Of a DNA stretch of 64,000 nucleotides, positions 1 to 7,741 are shown piece by piece. The stretch covers positions 186,001 through 250,000 of the forward strand of contig JBCCOS010000006.1 in NCBI GenBank assembly GCA_039025235.1, in the 5' to 3' direction. Numbering within the stretch: position 1 is the first letter of the stretch; each line of letters begins with the position of its first letter. A program made the position numbers and the translations under genes. This DNA comes from MED-G105 sp039025235. Lineage in GTDB: Bacteria > Pseudomonadota > Alphaproteobacteria > Caulobacterales > Parvularculaceae. The notes under the pieces are model-generated. The model worked only from the letters and a program-made list of their open reading frames with translations, made no database searches and had not been told where the DNA came from.

Positions 1-58
1 CTTCTCTGAGGTGCCTTCACACTTGGTTCGTCAACGCAAAGAAGCGGAGCGCGGATAA
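1..58 (+). CDS. 3' end of 2-oxoisovalerate dehydrogenase E1 alpha subunit (partial)
   Basis: Only the last 18 codons are in the window, read in frame from base 2 and ending ...AERG with a TAA at 56-58. The stop overlaps the ATG of the next gene (TAATG), which indicates translational coupling. The identity is inferred from position: in branched-chain 2-oxoacid dehydrogenase operons the E1 alpha gene directly precedes E1 beta. The residues themselves are too few for a family call. Confidence 0.6.
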   Translation, partial: FSEVPSHLVRQRKEAERG

Positions 59-1074
59 TGCCAAACATGACCATGATTGAAGCCATCAGAGACGCGATGG
101 ATGTGACGATGGAGCGAGATTCTAATGTCGTTGTTTTTGGGGAAGACGTCGGATACTTCGGCGGTGTTTTTCGTTGCACGCATGGTCTCCAAGAAAAGTA
201 TGGCAAAAGCCGGTGTTTCGATTCCCCAATTAGTGAGAGCGGTATAATCGGCGCCGCTGTTGGCATGGCCGCTTATGGTTTAAAGCCATGTGTTGAAATT
301 CAGTTTGCTGATTATATTTACCCTGGGTACGAACAGTTAAGTCAAGAAGCGTCGAGAATTCGATACCGGTCAAACGGAGATTTTACGACGCCGTTGACGG
401 TTCGGATGCCAACTGGCGGTGGAATTTTTGGTGGGCAGACCCATTCACAGAGCCCAGAAGCACTGTTCGCGCATGTGGCAGGGTTAAAAACCGTTATTCC
501 GTCTAACCCCTATGACGCGAAGGGTCTCCTTATTGCTGCAATCGAAGATGACGACCCTGTGGTGTTTCTTGAGCCTAAACGTCTTTATAATGGACCTTTT
601 GATGGGCGCCATGAAGGGGCCATTCGTCCATGGAAAGGTCATGAATTGGCGGACGTACCAGACGGATATTACAACGTTCCTTTAGGCAAAGCGCACGTTC
701 GCCGGTCCGGTAACGCGGTGACGGTTTTGACCTATGGAACGATGGTTCATGTCGCCCTTGCTGCCGCTGAAGACGCCGGTATCGATGCTGAAATTATTGA
801 TTTAAGAACCATTCTACCGCTCGACTTTGATGCGATTGAGGCGTCGGTGAAAAAAACAGGGCGATGTATTGTTGTCAATGAAGCGACGAAGACTTGTGGG
901 TTTTCGGCCGAACTAATGGCTGTTGTGATGGAAAGCTGTTTTTACCAATTAGAAGTGCCCATTGCCCGTGTGACGGGCTGGGATACGCCGTACCCACACC
1001 GCCAAGAGTGGGACTATTTTCCGGGGCCAAAGCGTGTTGGTGACGCGATGCGCCATGCATTGGAGGCTGCTTAG
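58..1074 (+). CDS. bkdB: 2-oxoisovalerate dehydrogenase E1 component, beta subunit
   Basis: This is the beta subunit of the thiamine-diphosphate-dependent E1 of a branched-chain 2-oxoacid dehydrogenase complex, which decarboxylates 2-oxoacids derived from Val, Leu and Ile. The 338 residues match the usual length. The N-terminal pyrimidine-binding half has the typical GEDVGYFGGVF and VEIQFADYIYPGYEQL segments, followed by RMPTGGGIFGGQTHSQSPE, which separates branched-chain E1 beta from pyruvate-type E1 beta. The C-terminal transketolase-like domain carries LTYGTMVHVALAAAE and EIIDLRTILPLD. The start overlaps the preceding stop and the stop abuts the E2 ATG at 1075, so the three genes form one operon. 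Confidence 0.93.
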   Translation: MPNMTMIEAIRDAMDVTMERDSNVVVFGEDVGYFGGVFRCTHGLQEKYGKSRCFDSPISESGIIGAAVGMAAYGLKPCVEIQFADYIYPGYEQLSQEASRIRYRSNGDFTTPLTVRMPTGGGIFGGQTHSQSPEALFAHVAGLKTVIPSNPYDAKGLLIAAIEDDDPVVFLEPKRLYNGPFDGRHEGAIRPWKGHELADVPDGYYNVPLGKAHVRRSGNAVTVLTYGTMVHVALAAAEDAGIDAEIIDLRTILPLDFDAIEASVKKTGRCIVVNEATKTCGFSAELMAVVMESCFYQLEVPIARVTGWDTPYPHRQEWDYFPGPKRVGDAMRHALEAA

Positions 1075-2331
1075 ATGGGAGAGCATCTCATTAAATTACC
1101 GGACGTGGGTGAGGGCGTTGCCGAAGCTGAGATCGTTGAGTGGCTTGTTGACGAGGGGGCTGAGGTCAAAGAGGACGATACCCTTGCCTCGGTGATGACA
1201 GATAAGGCGACTGTTGAAATACCAGCCCCTGTTTCGGGGGTTGTCGTTTGGCGCGGCGGCGAGATTGGTGAGACCATCGCTGTCGGGTCTCCATTAATTC
1301 GTATTGAGACCAAGGACGATGGGAGTGAGGTATCGAACTCTGATGCTGACGCCCTGTCACAACATGACACTTCTGGTGAGACACTCGATCACGCTAAAAA
1401 AGAGTTTTCGTCTCCCGATCGCGAGGGCGACGCACTTCAAACGCACTCGGACAATGCATCCTTTAAGGTATTGGCGGCGCCGGCCGTTCGCGCTCGCGCA
1501 AAAGCGCTTGGTATCGATCTTTCTGCCATTCAACCCACGGGCCCCGAAGGCCAAGTAACGCACGCTGATCTCGACGCGTCGGTAACGCTAAATGCCAAAG
1601 CGGCCCGGACGGGCACTATGTCTCGAGATGTGGTCGAAGAGATCCCGATTATTGGTCTTCGCCGAAAAATTTCCGAGAATATTGCAATGGCGTCGTCAAA
1701 AATTCCTCATATCACCTATGTGGAAGAGGTCGATGTGACTGACCTTGAGGCGCTTCGTACAACTTTGAACGATGGACGCAAAACGTTACAACAGAAACTT
1801 ACGCTGCTACCGTTTCTCATGAAAGCAATGGCAATCGCCATTCATGAGCAGCCACAGTTTAATGCTCTCTATGATGACGATGAAGGGATCCTGTCCAAAC
1901 ATGCCAGTCTGCATTTGGGCGTTGCCACACAAACGGAACAGGGATTAGTGGTGCCTGTTATACGCCACGTTGAGGCGCGCTCTATTTGGGATTGCGCTAG
2001 TGAGGTAACGCGCCTTGCCGAAGCGGCCCGTACAGGCGAGATCGCGCGTCAGGACCTTACCGGCTCGACAATAACAATTACGTCACTTGGCAAATTAGGA
2101 GGTATCGCAACCACGCCGGTCATCAATCGACCGGAAGTTGCGGTTATTGGTGTCAATAGGATTCGAACCCTTCCGCAGTGGGACGGAACTGCTTTTCGTC
2201 CGCGGAAAATGATGAATTTATCATCCAGTGTTGATCATAGAATTATTGATGGTTGGGACGTTGCCATCTTTATACAGAAAATAAAGTCACTATTGGAAAC
2301 GCCTGCACTTATTTTCGCCGACCGAACCTGA
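1075..2331 (+). CDS. bkdC: Dihydrolipoamide acyltransferase (E2) of branched-chain 2-oxoacid dehydrogenase
   Basis: This is the E2 core protein that transfers the branched acyl group from E1 to CoA. An N-terminal lipoyl domain (about residues 1-80) carries the lipoylation Lys44 in TDKATVEI. An acidic linker follows, then a peripheral subunit-binding domain (about 132-168, AAPAVRARAKALGI) and the catalytic acetyltransferase domain. The active-site DHRIIDG motif is at about residues 387-393. The length of 418 is typical for a one-lipoyl E2. It follows E1 beta with no gap. No E3 gene follows; the operon ends in a repeat cluster, so E3 must be encoded elsewhere. Confidence 0.95.
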   Translation: MGEHLIKLPDVGEGVAEAEIVEWLVDEGAEVKEDDTLASVMTDKATVEIPAPVSGVVVWRGGEIGETIAVGSPLIRIETKDDGSEVSNSDADALSQHDTSGETLDHAKKEFSSPDREGDALQTHSDNASFKVLAAPAVRARAKALGIDLSAIQPTGPEGQVTHADLDASVTLNAKAARTGTMSRDVVEEIPIIGLRRKISENIAMASSKIPHITYVEEVDVTDLEALRTTLNDGRKTLQQKLTLLPFLMKAMAIAIHEQPQFNALYDDDEGILSKHASLHLGVATQTEQGLVVPVIRHVEARSIWDCASEVTRLAEAARTGEIARQDLTGSTITITSLGKLGGIATTPVINRPEVAVIGVNRIRTLPQWDGTAFRPRKMMNLSSSVDHRIIDGWDVAIFIQKIKSLLETPALIFADRT

Positions 2332-2340
2332 GGGTAGTGG

Positions 2341-2461
2341 AGCGCTTGGCGGATAAGTTTGCTCGGTTGATGATTTCCGTCTATCAACGACGCAGAGCAA
2401 GCGCGACGACACAAAAAACTTTAAGCATCGTCCCCATTACAATTGACTTGGCGATGCTTTA
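2341..2461 (+). repeat. RIME-like two-stem intergenic repeat, GATAAG subtype (degenerate)
   Basis: This copy begins GAGCGCTTGGCGGATAAG and ends in an AAGCATCG...CGATGCTTTA stem. It has the same layout as the clean copy at 14620-14723: a long left stem, a linker related to CAAAGACTTAGAGC, then a shorter right stem. It is the first of three repeats packed between the bkd operon and the photolyase-like gene. Confidence 0.65.
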
Positions 2462-2471
2462 AATATGTGCT

Positions 2472-2579
2472 TCTAGAGCTTTTTGCGTTCCGATGGAATC
2501 GGAACGCCGCTTTAAGTCTTTGTTTGGTCGCGCTTCTTTTGCCGATAACCGATCACACTTATCGGCGAAGCGCTCTAGA
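2472..2579 (-). repeat. RIME-like two-stem repeat, GATAAG subtype, full copy
   Basis: Bounded by TCTAGAGC and GCTCTAGA. Read on the minus strand, a GCGCTTCGCCGATAAG arm is followed by a GCCAAAAGAAGCGCG-type arm, then the linker CAAACAAAGACTTAAAG, then a right stem in which GCGTTCCGAT pairs with ATCGGAACGC. It is one of the best preserved copies in the window and lies in inverse orientation to the copy at 2341-2461. Confidence 0.8.
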
Positions 2580-2582
2580 ACT

Positions 2583-2684
2583 TTAAAGCGCCTCCGTTTC
2601 AATTGGAATCAGAACGGCGCTTTACGTTTTTGATTTTACGCATTTCCTTAACGCCAACCGCACACACTTGGCTTGGAAATGCTT
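2583..2684 (-). repeat. RIME-like two-stem repeat, GCATTTCC subtype
   Basis: Read on the minus strand, AAGCATTTCCAAGCCAAGTG and GGAAATGCGTAAAATC form the left stem, followed by an AAGCGCCGTTCTGATTC / GAAACGGAGGCGCTTT right stem. It is nearly identical to the copy at 43716-43820. This subtype is the closest to the rhizobial RIME1 pattern, in which GCATTTCC and GGAAATGCGTAAAA frame the first palindrome. Confidence 0.8.
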
Positions 2685-2753
2685 GAAGCTCAACCGATAT
2701 CCATACGAGCTGTGAATAGCTGAGTAACTTTAGTTGTACTTTAACCTCAACCA

Positions 2754-4070
2754 TCAGGTTACGATCTCGGGAAGGAGATCTGGGATCTTCTTCTTTAATC
2801 CAAAAAAACCTTTGGTGGCATGTGGCCAAACAAGCCTGTCATAAGGCCGCTTTAGCTGAATTAGTTCAGTATTTGTTTCCTGAAGCGTTTGTTTGATCTT
2901 TTTCATAGCGCGTCTTGTGGGGCCAACAGGTGCATATGGCATCACAACGCAATCAAGATCCTGATCGCTGATCCAGTCTTTTATCACATTCTCAAGTTCA
3001 ACTTCCTTCAGCTCCGTTGGGCGAACGCTAATCGGTTCCGCCATTCTACCCGCCGCATCACGCAGGATTCCTTGCGTGAAGGATTTTTGTGCGTCGCCTA
3101 CTGATTTTCCAGCAAAATCAGGTCCCGGAATGAGGTGCGCAATTGATTGGATGTCGTGCTTTATCTCAGGTGTCTTAGCCGTGATTGCGTGCAAGGCCTG
3201 ATCCAAACAACAATCATCTAGTGTTATGAGTAAGCCAGTCCGGCCCGATATCATTGGCTCATTGCAATCCGACAACGCGTGTCGTGTGGGCCGATCACGT
3301 TCATACAGTGCGTCGGCGTTTGTGTTCAGGCGCTGCGGATTGAACCGGCCATTTGTATATTTTGCTATATTATCGGGACGGGCGAGATAGTTCTTTCCGA
3401 CAGTATGAAGACCAGCGACCCACCGCCATGACAGTGTATTCGATGCCGGATCGCCATCAATTAAGTGTCTGAAAAACAGGTCCGCGCCCAATTGCCAGGG
3501 TAATTGTAACGTAAAAATCCAGATCGACGCAAACCACATGCGTGAATGGTTGTGAAGATAACCCGTGTCATAAAGTTCGCGGACCCACTCATCAAAGCCA
3601 TCTATACCCGTTCGTCCATCAATTGCTTGTTCATATCGACCACGCAAGGCACTGTCGTCCCTAAGAGTAACAGCGAGCTTATTGAGGGCATCGAGATAAT
3701 CAACCCACACGGACGGGTGATGCTCAAGCCATCCTTTGAAGTAGCCTCGCCAGAATACTTCCTGTAGAAACTTTTCTGCTTTATGGGGCGATTGGTGGCA
3801 AAGGGTCGCTTCAATCACTTCAGATTCTAGTAAGGCGCGATGGCGAATCCACGGTGACAGACAGGAGATATTGCTTCGGTTCTCTGGGCCATAATCAAAG
3901 TTTCTGAGACGGGCATAAGCGGCGCCTGCTACGGGCACAAATGATTGAAGTCTCGATAGACCAGCCTCTCGACGAGGAGCAAAATCAATCTTTTCGAGGT
4001 TTCTGACGCAATTTTGTTCGGACATAAAATCGAAACTGGTTTGCTGCGTTACGTATCTATGATCGCTCAT
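2754..4070 (-). CDS. Photolyase/cryptochrome-like FAD-binding protein with apparent permuted domain order
   Basis: The first 240 or so residues match the FAD-binding helical half of photolyases and cryptochromes: SCLSPWIRHRALLE, FLQEVFWRGYFKGWL, GRTGIDGFDEWVRELYDTG, YLHNHSRMWFAS, and the LIDGDPASNTLSWRWVAG signature. Canonical enzymes place an alpha/beta antenna domain before this half; here it starts at about residue 35. The last 170 or so residues instead hold segments that look alpha/beta (GLLITLDDCCLD, DQDLDCVVMPYAPVGPT, RPYDRLVWPHATKGFFGLKK) and resemble that antenna domain placed at the C-terminus. Function is uncertain: DNA repair or blue-light sensing. Repeats flank it on both sides (2341-2684 and 4078-4157), which suggests it was inserted between the bkd operon and the DUF427/prs block. 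Confidence 0.75.
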   Translation of the reverse strand: MSDHRYVTQQTSFDFMSEQNCVRNLEKIDFAPRREAGLSRLQSFVPVAGAAYARLRNFDYGPENRSNISCLSPWIRHRALLESEVIEATLCHQSPHKAEKFLQEVFWRGYFKGWLEHHPSVWVDYLDALNKLAVTLRDDSALRGRYEQAIDGRTGIDGFDEWVRELYDTGYLHNHSRMWFASIWIFTLQLPWQLGADLFFRHLIDGDPASNTLSWRWVAGLHTVGKNYLARPDNIAKYTNGRFNPQRLNTNADALYERDRPTRHALSDCNEPMISGRTGLLITLDDCCLDQALHAITAKTPEIKHDIQSIAHLIPGPDFAGKSVGDAQKSFTQGILRDAAGRMAEPISVRPTELKEVELENVIKDWISDQDLDCVVMPYAPVGPTRRAMKKIKQTLQETNTELIQLKRPYDRLVWPHATKGFFGLKKKIPDLLPEIVT

Positions 4071-4077
4071 TGACAGC

Positions 4078-4157
4078 CAATTTCACGAACCACTAGGCAA
4101 TTTCACGAACCAGGGACCAATTTTTCTAAAAAGTGGCCAATTTTTAAAACTTGGATT
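4078..4157. repeat. Four 20-bp tandem-spaced repeats, possible IS21-family terminus remnant
   Basis: Four units start at 4078, 4098, 4118 and 4138, each exactly 20 bp and each beginning CAATTT. Units 1 and 2 share CAATTTCACGAACCA. Units 3 and 4 share CAATTTTT. They are preceded by TGACAGC at 4071. Terminal repeats of this spacing and style are known at the ends of IS21-family elements, but no istA or istB gene is present. It could alternatively be a binding-site array for the promoter of the photolyase-like gene, whose ATG is only 8 bp away. Confidence 0.5.
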
Positions 4158-4169
4158 GGTCTGATCAAA

Positions 4170-4454
4170 TTACTTTGTAACGGACACACCCTTCCAGAAA
4201 GCGAAATGATCTTTGATATTCGACGCCTTTTCTAGCGGTGCTTCATAAACCCAGGCCGCGTTCTCGTTGGTCTCTCCATTAACGACGAGGGAGTAATAAG
4301 ACGCGTTACCCTTCCATGGGCAATTTGTGGTGTGCGTTGTTTTGGTGAAAAACTCTTTTTTGATGCTCGAAGGCGGGAAATAAATATTCCCCTCGACCGT
4401 CTCATATGTGTCTGTCTCTGCGATCACCGCGCCATTCCATTCAGCTTTTGGCAT
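4170..4454 (-). CDS. DUF427 domain protein
   Basis: This is a 94-residue single-domain protein. The family core is visible as WNGAVIAETDTYETVEGNIYFPP and TNCPWKGNASYYSLVVNG, with the conserved CPWKG turn, then AAWVYEAPLEKASNIKDHFAFW. The biochemical role of the family is not established. The start is supported by a strong Shine-Dalgarno sequence, AAGGAGATCTCAAACATG. It lies 68 bp downstream of prs on the same strand and could be co-transcribed. Confidence 0.88.
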   Translation of the reverse strand: MPKAEWNGAVIAETDTYETVEGNIYFPPSSIKKEFFTKTTHTTNCPWKGNASYYSLVVNGETNENAAWVYEAPLEKASNIKDHFAFWKGVSVTK

Positions 4455-4522
4455 GTTTGAGATCTCCTTTGCGTTGCTTTGTTAAAGGGGGCGACGGGAG
4501 AGGGAAGTGTTATATCGCCGGG

Positions 4523-5467
4523 TTATTCGAACAAACTGGAGACAGACTCCTCATTTGCAATGCGTCGAATTGCTTCTGCCAGGAGCCCTCCAATGGAAAC
4601 ACGGGAAATTTTGGGACAGGCTTCCACTGTGGGTCCATTATAAATGCTATCTGTAACCACCAATTGATGAAGCGCGTCTTCTGCCATCACCCGCTCTTCC
4701 GCCTTACTCGAAAGGACGCCATGGGTGACATATGCTGAAACGCTCTTTGCCCCTTGGTCCTTGAGAGCGCGCGCCGCATTGCAAAGCGTACCGCCCGAGT
4801 CGACAATGTCGTCAAAAATTAGGCAGTGTTGACCGGCGACATCACCAATGATGTTCATCACTTCTGAATGCCCCGCGTGCTCACGGCGTTTATCCACAAT
4901 TGCAAGTGGTCTGTCGTCAAGCCGCTTTGCAAGGCTTCGCGCGCGAACCACGCCACCAACATCGGGCGACACAATTGTAATATCCTTGATATCGCCATTG
5001 TGTGTTTCGCGAATTCTATGTTCGAATTCTCTAACAGCATAAAGATTATCTGTCGGAATATCAAAAAAGCCTTGGATCTGCCCAGCGTGCAAATCCACCG
5101 TCAATACCCTATCGGCGCCGGCTGTGGTGATCAGGTTTGCCACAAGTTTAGCCGAAATTGGTGTTCTGGGGCCAGCTTTACGATCTTGTCTCGCGTATCC
5201 GAAATAGGGGATTACGGCTGTTACACGACTTGCAGAAGCACGGGTCAGCGCATCAATGACAATGAGCAGTTCCATCAAGTTGTCATTGGCCGGTTGTGAT
5301 GTTGATTGAATAACAAAGACATCTTCACCCCGCACATTTTCGCGCACTTCAACGAAAACCTCCCCGTCGTTAAAGCGCTTTATTTCCGCCGTTGCGATCG
5401 ATGTGGCAAGCCGTCTGGAAATATCCTTGCAAAGCCCTTGATTTGAATTACCAGCAATAAGTTTCAT
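4523..5467 (-). CDS. prs: Ribose-phosphate pyrophosphokinase (PRPP synthetase)
   Basis: It makes PRPP from ribose 5-phosphate and ATP, feeding purine, pyrimidine, NAD, His and Trp synthesis. The 314 residues are the standard length. Seen: GNSNQGLCKDISRRL at the start, the FNDGEVFVEVRENVRG loop, YFGYARQDRK (ATP-binding flexible region), DLHAGQIQGFFDIPTDNLYA, and the PRPP-binding loop LIFDDIVDSGGTLCNAA. It is the first gene of a minus-strand pair with DUF427 and is separated from pgeF by 286 bp of non-coding sequence. Confidence 0.97.
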   Translation of the reverse strand: MKLIAGNSNQGLCKDISRRLATSIATAEIKRFNDGEVFVEVRENVRGEDVFVIQSTSQPANDNLMELLIVIDALTRASASRVTAVIPYFGYARQDRKAGPRTPISAKLVANLITTAGADRVLTVDLHAGQIQGFFDIPTDNLYAVREFEHRIRETHNGDIKDITIVSPDVGGVVRARSLAKRLDDRPLAIVDKRREHAGHSEVMNIIGDVAGQHCLIFDDIVDSGGTLCNAARALKDQGAKSVSAYVTHGVLSSKAEERVMAEDALHQLVVTDSIYNGPTVEACPKISRVSIGGLLAEAIRRIANEESVSSLFE

Positions 5468-5753
5468 CGTGTTCGCTGTCGCCCCTACTTGCTTTCGAAC
5501 TCGTTACACAAAACTGAGATACATCGATCGCCGAAGCATTTCTAGATCAAATGATCGTTCCTCCAGTTGCGTTGAAATGCATAAAAAAAAGAAAAAGGCA
5601 CTGTTCAACACCAAAAGCGACGTGACGCCGCTTTAAATCATCCCGTGTTAAAATGGATATCGCACGCTTGCCCATAAGTATAAAAACACGCGCTTAAGGT
5701 CGTTCTATTTTTGAATGCCATAGCAAAGATGATCCGGGTGTTTTTGCGCTTAA

Positions 5754-6554
5754 TCAGTCAGCGTCGATCAATGCAATTGCGGATATATTGCGACCATAGT
5801 CAGTCTGGTTTGCTCGTTGAGAGGCACGGTAGCTGAAATAGTTCTGCGGCATAGCAAGGGTACAATGATCGATTGCGTCGATCATCTTGACGCCGGCGCT
5901 TTTCAAACGCCACTGCCCATATCCCACAAGGTCCAACAGTCGCTTGTCCGTTTGCGGAGCGGGGGCAAAAAAACGTTCAGCCTCGGCGTATTTAAGGGAG
6001 AATGCCTTTACTAATTCTAGGCCAACCTCAAAATTATTTTGTCGGAGGCTAGGCCCAAAAACCGCTCTAATACGCGCTGGCTTTGCGCCCAAGTCGCTCA
6101 TTTTGGAAACTGTTTCTTCGAGAACACCAGCGAGCGCGCCGCGCCATCCAGCGTGTGCGGCACCGATCACGCCAGCGTCAAAATCGGCGAACAGAACTGG
6201 CATACAGTCAGCGGCGAGGGCGCCAAGCGCCAGGCCTTTGGTTCGTGTCACCAAGCCATCTGCCTTTGGAACAATCGGGTTATGTTTATCATCAAGTAAC
6301 CAGGGGCCCTCTACCGGTTCAACGTTGGAAGAATGCACTTGGTAGACCGTTAGTAGATGATTTTCCTTTACACCCAACGCTAATGCACAACGCCGACGAT
6401 TCTCTACGACATTTTTCGACGAATCGTTTGAGCCAGGACCAGTGTTGAGCGTGCTATAGGGACCTTCTGAAACGCCGTCAGCTCGACCAAAAAATCCGTG
6501 TGCAATGTTTTTATTTTGTAAGATCAACGATTTCTGAAAGGCGGGAAGCGTCAT
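5754..6554 (-). CDS. pgeF: PgeF/YfiH-family multicopper-like purine nucleoside phosphorylase (laccase domain)
   Basis: A member of the family once called polyphenol oxidase, now thought to act on purine nucleosides and to safeguard peptidoglycan composition. The metal-site motifs are present: VYQVHSSN, AADCMPVLFADFDAG and GAAHAGWRGAL. I use the ATG at 6554, which starts MTLPAFQKSLI and leaves 266 residues, a normal family length. A longer reading from 6626 would overlap the upstream methyltransferase gene by 52 bp and adds residues that do not look conserved. It is the third gene of the lgt-midA-pgeF cluster. Confidence 0.9.
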   Translation of the reverse strand: MTLPAFQKSLILQNKNIAHGFFGRADGVSEGPYSTLNTGPGSNDSSKNVVENRRRCALALGVKENHLLTVYQVHSSNVEPVEGPWLLDDKHNPIVPKADGLVTRTKGLALGALAADCMPVLFADFDAGVIGAAHAGWRGALAGVLEETVSKMSDLGAKPARIRAVFGPSLRQNNFEVGLELVKAFSLKYAEAERFFAPAPQTDKRLLDLVGYGQWRLKSAGVKMIDAIDHCTLAMPQNYFSYRASQRANQTDYGRNISAIALIDAD

Positions 6555-6574
6555 ATGGGGTGCCGTATTGTTGT

Positions 6575-7711
6575 CTACGGAACGTGAAATCCGGCAGGCG
6601 CTTTTAGGCCCGGCGAGGATAGGCAAAAGGCTTTAAATATTTCACCCATCTCCGATGTTGCTGCAATCCTGAATGCGCCAGATCGAATCTCATCCGCTGT
6701 TGCTTCTGATTTACCGGCGCAGAGCCTTTCTACTCTTATTGCTAATCCCAAGCGGTCTAGAAAAACGCCTTGCGAGATGGGGCCAAAGACTGCGGTACCT
6801 GTTTCAAAGCCAATTTTTGAAAGCCGGTCGAAATTAACATGTGATGTGATATCGGCTTCTCCGGGGGCCGCCAAGATCGGCCATGAAGCGTGCTTCCGCA
6901 CGGCCTGCAGTGTATCGCCAATCCCCGATTGTATGTGGCCATAATCAATGATCAGCGCAGAGCCTTTTTCCGTATGAAGGCGTGCCGTAAGTTGTCTTAT
7001 GGCAAATTCCTGTGCTTCGCTCCATTCAAAAATCTCGCCGACAGCGACCTCATCTTTATCAGGAAGGGGGATTGTCGATAATGGTGGAGTTGCACTTAAT
7101 TCGAAGCAAAGTTCATTTTTATTCTCGTGCACACCGACTAGTCTCTCCCGCCACCCAATATCGGTACGGACAAATTGTCGAATAGGAAGGCAGTCGAGGA
7201 ATTCGTTAGCGATAATCAGGCTAGGCCCTGCATCGATGTCGTCTATCGTGTCAGACCATTGGACAGCGGGTTGAAAGTCGGACAATCCCGTAATCTTTTT
7301 TAGCCGCTTTTGCTGTTCATGGCGTAAGCGTCCTGATAACTCGACGAGATGTATTTGCGCAGCGTTCAGGAAGTCGGGCCGTAATGCCGCTGCTCTTAAG
7401 ATGTCAGCCATTAATACGCCGCGGCCGGGCCCAAGTTCGATGAGATGAAATGGTTTGGGCGCGCCTAACTCAATCCAAGACTGTACAAGCCAGAGGCCAA
7501 TAAGTTCGCCGAAGATCTGACTGATTTCTGGTGCCGTCGTGAAATCACCACGCGCCCCAATAGGCGCCTTAGACGTGTAATAACCATCATGTGGATGCAG
7601 CAACGCATCCGCCATAAAATCAGCAATGCTTATAGGGGCATTTGCCTGAATAAGGCTGATGAGACGTTCTTCCAGCGCCGATTTGTGGTTGCTTGTTGCT
7701 GTTGCGTTCAC
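6575..7711 (-). CDS. Class I SAM-dependent methyltransferase, MidA/NDUFAF7 family
   Basis: The SAM-binding motif is HLIELGPGRGVLMADILRAA, near residue 85. The N-terminal MADALLHPHDGYYTSKAPIGARGDFTTAPEIS region is diagnostic of the family whose eukaryotic member NDUFAF7/MidA methylates an arginine in a complex I subunit. LIIANEFLDCLPIRQF and LIIDYGH follow. The 378 residues are typical. The gene lies 30 bp downstream of lgt and 20 bp upstream of the pgeF ATG, forming the lgt-midA-pgeF operon found in many alphaproteobacteria. The bacterial substrate is not proven. Confidence 0.9.
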   Translation of the reverse strand: MNATATSNHKSALEERLISLIQANAPISIADFMADALLHPHDGYYTSKAPIGARGDFTTAPEISQIFGELIGLWLVQSWIELGAPKPFHLIELGPGRGVLMADILRAAALRPDFLNAAQIHLVELSGRLRHEQQKRLKKITGLSDFQPAVQWSDTIDDIDAGPSLIIANEFLDCLPIRQFVRTDIGWRERLVGVHENKNELCFELSATPPLSTIPLPDKDEVAVGEIFEWSEAQEFAIRQLTARLHTEKGSALIIDYGHIQSGIGDTLQAVRKHASWPILAAPGEADITSHVNFDRLSKIGFETGTAVFGPISQGVFLDRLGLAIRVERLCAGKSEATADEIRSGAFRIAATSEMGEIFKAFCLSSPGLKAPAGFHVP

Positions 7712-7741
7712 GCCGACCGCGTTGATTTGTTGGTAATGGTA

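Noticed and set aside
2338..2700. Possible CRISPR array, because several palindromic repeats lie close together
   Set aside because: Copies differ in length and orientation and no regular spacers exist; no cas genes are present.
4078..4157. Possible CRISPR-like or minisatellite array
   Set aside because: The units are directly adjacent without spacers and only four in number; an IS terminus or operator array fits better.
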